A stretch of DNA of 8,643 bases from an uncultured Eubacteriales bacterium (GTDB lineage Bacteria; Bacillota_A; Clostridia; Lachnospirales; Lachnospiraceae), in NCBI GenBank assembly GCA_900321365.1, contig ONVT01000169.1, positions 1 through 8,643 of the forward strand, given 5' to 3'. The notes below the pieces were generated by a model. It was not told the DNA's origin. It saw nothing but the letters and a program-made list of their open reading frames with translations, and ran no database searches. Positions 5,976-8,643 of the stretch are shown one piece after another. Position 1 is the first letter of the stretch. Every line of letters starts with the position of its first letter. The translations under genes and the position numbers were made by a program.

Positions 5976-7571
5976 TCAGGAGAAGTAGTGTGCGCCCAGC
6001 TGATAGCTTCCGCTGTGCGTGTTGAAGTACAGCGGGAACCCCGGTACCGGAGTCGCGCCGTTCATCGCATCCTGGGCCGCCGAGTAGCAGGTCGAGTTGA
6101 CGCCCGATGCAAGTGCTGCCTGCAGGGTTCCGCCGCTTGCCGGATGGAACTGTCCGGGCTGGTTCAGAACCTCGGAGATCGTATTCGGGAAGCTCGAGCT
6201 GGCGACACGATTCATGACAACCTGTCCGACTGCCACCATGCCGTCATAAGACTGGTTTCCTGCCTCACACCAGATGATGGCCGCAAGCAGATCAAGGTCG
6301 GAATAGCTTCCGTACGCGCTTCCGCCGGACGAAGAGGATGTATCCTCCTGTGCTGGAGCCTCTGTCTGGGCCTCCGTCTGAGGAGCCTGTGTTTCCGGTG
6401 TCTGCGTGCTGTCGACGTAAGATGTATCTTCGTAAGTCTCGTAATTTGTGTTATCAGCCGGAGCGGTTTCAGCAGACGCCGCTGTCCCGGATGTCGCCAC
6501 CGCAGCAGAGGTGTCCCCGCAGGCTGCCAGATACTCGTTCCATGCAGCGATCGCCGCGTCAGCCTTCGTCTTCGCGTCCTCGTCAGAGGTGACGTTCATC
6601 GCGGCATTCTGCGCGTTGATGTAGGCGTCATACAGAGCCTGGATCTGCGCATTGTCACTTACCTGCTGGGTGGAGACCGAATCGGTCTGTGCAGCGGAGG
6701 TATCTTCTTGCGTGTATGAGGAAGTATCCTCGCAATAAGACTCATCTGACGCTGCTTCCACATACGTTTCATCTGATGCTGTTTCCGCATACGATCCATC
6801 CGATGCCGGCTGCGCATACGTTTCCGGAGCCGGCTCCGAATAAGCCTCTTCTGCCGGTGCTGATGAGACTTCCGCCTCCGCGAAAGAGACCGTATTCTCT
6901 CCGGAGTCCTCAGCCGGCTTTTCCGCCGTTGCTGACGGGACATCCGCAGCGGTCATCGTCGCGGGGACATTTTCATCGTCCTCACCGTTCGCGGGAACGG
7001 CAGTATCCACCAGCAGAACCCTGGTCACGTCTTCTTCCGACACGAATCCGGCGGAGTGCTCGCCACGCTGAACCGTGATCCAGTGTCCGTTGTCCTCGAT
7101 CATGCCCATGGGGGTGCCGTCGCTCAGCTGCGTGGTGACCTTCGAATCCGCGTCGCTTTTGGAAAACACATTGACATCGTTCCAGTTCGCGACGATTCCC
7201 TGCTTTCCATAATGCGCAGCAAGCCCGCGGGCCTCATCTCCGTAAGCCAGGAATTCGTTCCTGATGAATCCGGTCACGCGGCCGGAACGGACCTCTGTCC
7301 ACTCCTCGCCCTTGTCTACGACCTGGACAGCAGCTCCGCGGTAGAGATAGCCGGCAGCCTCACTGTCCGAATCCGCCTTCGTACGGATGACAGCACCGGT
7401 TTCCACCGTATCGTCATTTGTCATCGCGATGCTCTGCCAGTCCTGATCAGTCCAGTTCATCTCATCAATCTTGAACGCGTTGTCCGCCGCAAATGAAACC
7501 GGCGCACACAAAGCGCTCACCATCACGGCAGCTGCAAATCCTGCGGCAAGTTTCTGTGCTCTTCTCATCAT
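5976..7571 (-). CDS. Secreted SH3-SleB family cell wall hydrolase
   Basis: This exported 531-residue protein probably cuts peptidoglycan glycan strands outside the membrane. A signal peptide covers about residues 1-29 (MMRR, hydrophobic core, cleavage near VSFA-AD). Two bacterial SH3-like domains follow (about 55-110 and 118-187), which likely bind the wall. A long Ala/Ser/Thr/Glu-rich linker (about 190-420) includes three 9-residue repeats at 256-282 and a helical stretch at about 303-350. The C-terminal SleB (Hydrolase_2) domain occupies about 423-531, with IIWCEAGNQSYDGMVAVGQV (432-451), where E436 matches the catalytic glutamate, and VMNRV (452-456). The start is ATG 7571 (or the adjacent 7568), because GAGGG lies 7 nt upstream; the open frame to TTG 7604 would spoil the signal peptide. 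SleB-type domains occur in spore-cortex and vegetative enzymes, and the SH3 domains favour a vegetative wall role. Its own promoter is at 7682-7654. Confidence 0.9.
   Translation of the reverse strand: MMRRAQKLAAGFAAAVMVSALCAPVSFAADNAFKIDEMNWTDQDWQSIAMTNDDTVETGAVIRTKADSDSEAAGYLYRGAAVQVVDKGEEWTEVRSGRVTGFIRNEFLAYGDEARGLAAHYGKQGIVANWNDVNVFSKSDADSKVTTQLSDGTPMGMIEDNGHWITVQRGEHSAGFVSEEDVTRVLLVDTAVPANGEDDENVPATMTAADVPSATAEKPAEDSGENTVSFAEAEVSSAPAEEAYSEPAPETYAQPASDGSYAETASDETYVEAASDESYCEDTSSYTQEDTSAAQTDSVSTQQVSDNAQIQALYDAYINAQNAAMNVTSDEDAKTKADAAIAAWNEYLAACGDTSAAVATSGTAASAETAPADNTNYETYEDTSYVDSTQTPETQAPQTEAQTEAPAQEDTSSSSGGSAYGSYSDLDLLAAIIWCEAGNQSYDGMVAVGQVVMNRVASSSFPNTISEVLNQPGQFHPASGGTLQAALASGVNSTCYSAAQDAMNGATPVPGFPLYFNTHSGSYQLGAHYFS
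6726..6806 (-). repeat. Three tandem 27-bp repeats in the hydrolase linker
   Basis: The units encode ASDGSYAET, ASDETYVEA and ASDESYCED (protein residues 256-282). More degenerate 8-residue relatives lie before them (AEEAYSEP, APETYAQP) and a partial one after. The repeats make a flexible acidic spacer and could vary in copy number between strains. Confidence 0.75.
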
Positions 7572-7578
7572 CGTGCAT

Positions 7579-7583
7579 CCCTC
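7579..7583 (-). promoter_or_regulatory. Ribosome binding site deciding the hydrolase start
   Basis: GAGGG on the minus strand, 7 nt before ATG 7571. It places the start directly ahead of a typical signal peptide rather than at TTG 7604. Confidence 0.7.
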
Positions 7584-7625
7584 TGTTGTTTGTCTTTTGG
7601 GCAAATATTAACATTTGGTTTAAAA

Positions 7626-7642
7626 TATTACGAAATTGTTAC
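7626..7642 (+). promoter_or_regulatory. WalR-like box, downstream copy
   Basis: TATTAC-GAAAT-TGTTAC on the plus strand. This matches the Bacillus WalR (YycF) direct-repeat box TGTWAH-N5-TGTWAH at 11 of 12 defined positions. It lies just inside the predicted transcript of the hydrolase, about 5 to 20 nt past the likely start, where a bound protein could block transcription. Confidence 0.45.
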
Positions 7643-7653
7643 GTTTTAATGGC

Positions 7654-7682
7654 ATAATACTCCTGTTTCTGGTACTTGTCAA
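7654..7682 (-). promoter_or_regulatory. Predicted sigma-A promoter of the cell wall hydrolase
   Basis: On the minus strand, -35 TTGACA (7682-7677, perfect), a 17-bp spacer and -10 TATTAT (7659-7654, 5 of 6). It is the best promoter in the window and sits in a markedly AT-rich stretch. Transcription would begin near 7647, giving a leader of about 76 nt. A perfect palindrome, TACTTG-T-CAAGTA (7673-7685), covers the -35 box. Confidence 0.75.
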
Positions 7683-7699
7683 GTAACAGACGCGTAATA
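7683..7699 (-). promoter_or_regulatory. WalR-like box, upstream copy
   Basis: TATTAC-GCGTC-TGTTAC on the minus strand, directly abutting the -35 box of the hydrolase promoter. It has the same two hexamers and N5 spacing as the copy at 7626-7642 but on the opposite strand. A position beside the -35 is usual for OmpR-family activators. Confidence 0.5.
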
Positions 7700-7738
7700 T
7701 CTTTGTAAATATCGAGAATGTACGATGAATCGAAGCGT

Positions 7739-8524
7739 TCAGGACCTCTGCCGTTTCGCTTCAAACATAAGAATTGCGGATGCCACAGCCGCGTTCAGGG
7801 ACTCTACGCTGCCGCTCATCGGAATGCGCACCGCACGGTCCGCCAGCGCAGCCGTCTCATCCGTCAGCCCGCGGCTCTCATTTCCGATCAGAAAGGCAAG
7901 CGGGCCGCCGCACGGCACCTGATACAGGTCTTCACTGCCCTTAAGATGCGCCGCAAGCACGCACACGCCCTGCTTCTTCAGGGAAATGACCGTTTTCCTG
8001 AGATGATCTGTATAGACAAACGGAACCCGGAAGATACTCCCCATCGTAGACCGGGTTACTTTCGGACTGTAAATGTCCACGCATCCCCTGCCAAGCAGGA
8101 GGCCGGTTGCCCCTGCCGCCTCGGCGGTGCGTACAATCGTGCCAAGATTGCCCGGATCCTGAAGATTCTCCAGCACAAGAATCAAAGGATTCTGTCCCAT
8201 CAGATCTTCTGTCTGGTATGCGAGCTGCCTGACCACAGCCAGGATCCCCTGCGGGGATCTGGTATCGGAGAGATACGCAAAGACAGAATCGCTCACAGTC
8301 TCCGGTATCCTGCCGTATCCCCGGGTTCTGTCGAGGGCACCCGCGCCTTCCTCTGTCCTGAGAAATGACTCCGACGCGTAAACCTCCATAAGAAGCTCCC
8401 CTGGGATCTCCCGGAACATCTTCGGTCCTTCCACGAGAAAGACTCCTCTCTTCGAACGCTCCTTCGCGTTCTTCTTCAGCTTTACAAGTTCCCTGACCTT
8501 CGCGTTTCCAGTGCTCGAGATCAT
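7739..8524 (-). CDS. SpoU/TrmH family RNA 2'-O-methyltransferase
   Basis: This SPOUT enzyme uses S-adenosylmethionine to methylate a ribose 2'-OH in rRNA or tRNA; the target base cannot be told from sequence. The 261-residue protein has an N-terminal substrate-binding domain (about 1-100; GVFLVEGPKMF at 27-37). The trefoil-knot catalytic domain follows: motif 1 NLQDPGNLGTIVRTAEAAG (120-138, with N127 and R132), motif 2 FLIGNESRGL (211-220) and motif 3 IPMSGSVESLNAAVA (234-248). ATG 8524 is chosen: AAAGGG lies 9 nt upstream and homologues begin with the MISSTGNAKVREL type of sequence. The frame is open to ATG 8584, but that start has AGGAG only 2 nt away and would encode a strong hairpin region. 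No terminator is seen before the hydrolase promoter, so some read-through is possible. Confidence 0.92.
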   Translation of the reverse strand: MISSTGNAKVRELVKLKKNAKERSKRGVFLVEGPKMFREIPGELLMEVYASESFLRTEEGAGALDRTRGYGRIPETVSDSVFAYLSDTRSPQGILAVVRQLAYQTEDLMGQNPLILVLENLQDPGNLGTIVRTAEAAGATGLLLGRGCVDIYSPKVTRSTMGSIFRVPFVYTDHLRKTVISLKKQGVCVLAAHLKGSEDLYQVPCGGPLAFLIGNESRGLTDETAALADRAVRIPMSGSVESLNAAVASAILMFEAKRQRS

Positions 8525-8533
8525 GATTGTCTG

Positions 8534-8539
8534 CCCTTT
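8534..8539 (-). promoter_or_regulatory. Ribosome binding site deciding the methyltransferase start
   Basis: AAAGGG on the minus strand, 9 nt before ATG 8524. It supports the shorter protein over the in-frame ATG at 8584. Confidence 0.55.
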
Positions 8540-8549
8540 CTCAAACAGC

Positions 8550-8584
8550 ATGCCGGGGTCGCAGGATACCCCTGCCCCCGGCAT
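8550..8584. other. Strong GC-rich hairpin ahead of the methyltransferase gene
   Basis: ATGCCGGGG (8550-8558) pairs with CCCCGGCAT (8576-8584), and GCAGG (8561-8565) with CCTGC (8571-8575). A 2-nt bulge (TC) and a 5-nt loop (ATACC) remain. The 14-bp stem lies between the stop of the upstream gene and the preferred methyltransferase start. Read leftward it is followed by GCTGTTTG, so the U-tract is poor. It may terminate or attenuate the upstream transcript, or control translation. Confidence 0.6.
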
Positions 8585-8591
8585 ATCTCCT

Positions 8592-8643
8592 TTATTCCTG
8601 TTCCTGTTTATACTGCTGAAGACCTGTTTCGCGCCGCCCTGAA
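8592..8643 (-). CDS. C-terminal fragment of an unidentified upstream protein
   Basis: The last 16 codons of a leftward frame end in TAA at 8592, reading SGRRETGLQQYKQEQE. The hydrophilic Gln/Glu-rich tail looks like a plausible protein end, and AGGAG directly follows the stop. The fragment is too short to identify. In related Clostridia a TrkA-type potassium uptake gene often precedes this methyltransferase, but nothing in these residues shows it. Confidence 0.35.
   Translation of the reverse strand, partial: SGRRETGLQQYKQEQE

Noticed and set aside
5988..6719. 243-codon plus-strand frame opposite the SleB domain
   Set aside because: Antisense to a well supported hydrolase; Cys/Arg-rich translation with no domain.
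6726..6806. Short direct repeats as a possible CRISPR array
   Set aside because: The units are contiguous, in frame and without spacers; they are coding repeats in the hydrolase linker.
7602..7617. CAAAT-N6-ATTTG inverted repeat in the hydrolase leader
   Set aside because: Five-bp A/T arms in an AT-rich stretch are likely by chance; no further support.
7718..8368. 216-codon plus-strand frame opposite the methyltransferase
   Set aside because: Antisense to intact SpoU motifs; composition typical of a shadow frame.

Overview
The window looks like a chromosomal segment of a fairly GC-rich (mid-50s % by eye) Firmicute of class Clostridia, most likely Lachnospiraceae. The evidence is strong purine-rich Shine-Dalgarno sites, sigma-A-type promoters, a PyrK-type (NAD-linked, class 1B) dihydroorotate dehydrogenase subunit, a DUF4364 regulator and an SH3-SleB cell wall hydrolase. 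The family assignment is an inference from gene content; no search was possible.

Layout, left to right. From 1 to 4901 everything reads leftward (minus strand). In transcription order there is a membrane-anchored polysaccharide deacetylase-like protein (4901-3363), pyrC (3313-1964), pyrF (1868-915) and pyrK (751 to the left edge, C-terminus cut off). They are closely spaced, and the only convincing promoter lies upstream of the deacetylase (4984-4956). A cell-envelope gene and the de novo pyrimidine genes may therefore share a transcript. PyrC makes dihydroorotate, PyrK passes its electrons from the dehydrogenase (partner pyrD probably just past the left edge) to NAD, and PyrF makes UMP from OMP. 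The step between (pyrE) is not in the window.

From 4902 to 5148 is a divergent control region with a promoter facing each way and a 17-bp dyad between them. Rightward from it runs a DUF4364 winged-helix protein (5149-5757). A 218-bp convergent gap (5758-5975) follows, holding several hairpins, the strongest being a perfect 14-bp stem.

From 5976 to 8643 genes again read leftward. A fragment at the right edge (stop at 8592) is followed by a SpoU/TrmH RNA methyltransferase (8524-7739), then by a secreted cell wall hydrolase with signal peptide, two SH3-like domains, a long low-complexity linker and a C-terminal SleB domain (7571-5976). The hydrolase has its own AT-rich promoter (TTGACA-17-TATTAT), flanked by two inverted copies of TATTAC-N5-TGTTAC that resemble the WalR (YycF) box. 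A perfect 13-bp palindrome covers its -35 element.

I found no mobile element, CRISPR array, tRNA or rRNA, and no clear previously undescribed multi-gene system. The most interesting material is regulatory: the hydrolase promoter, the divergent operator-like dyad, the structured convergent gap and the apparent deacetylase-pyr coupling.
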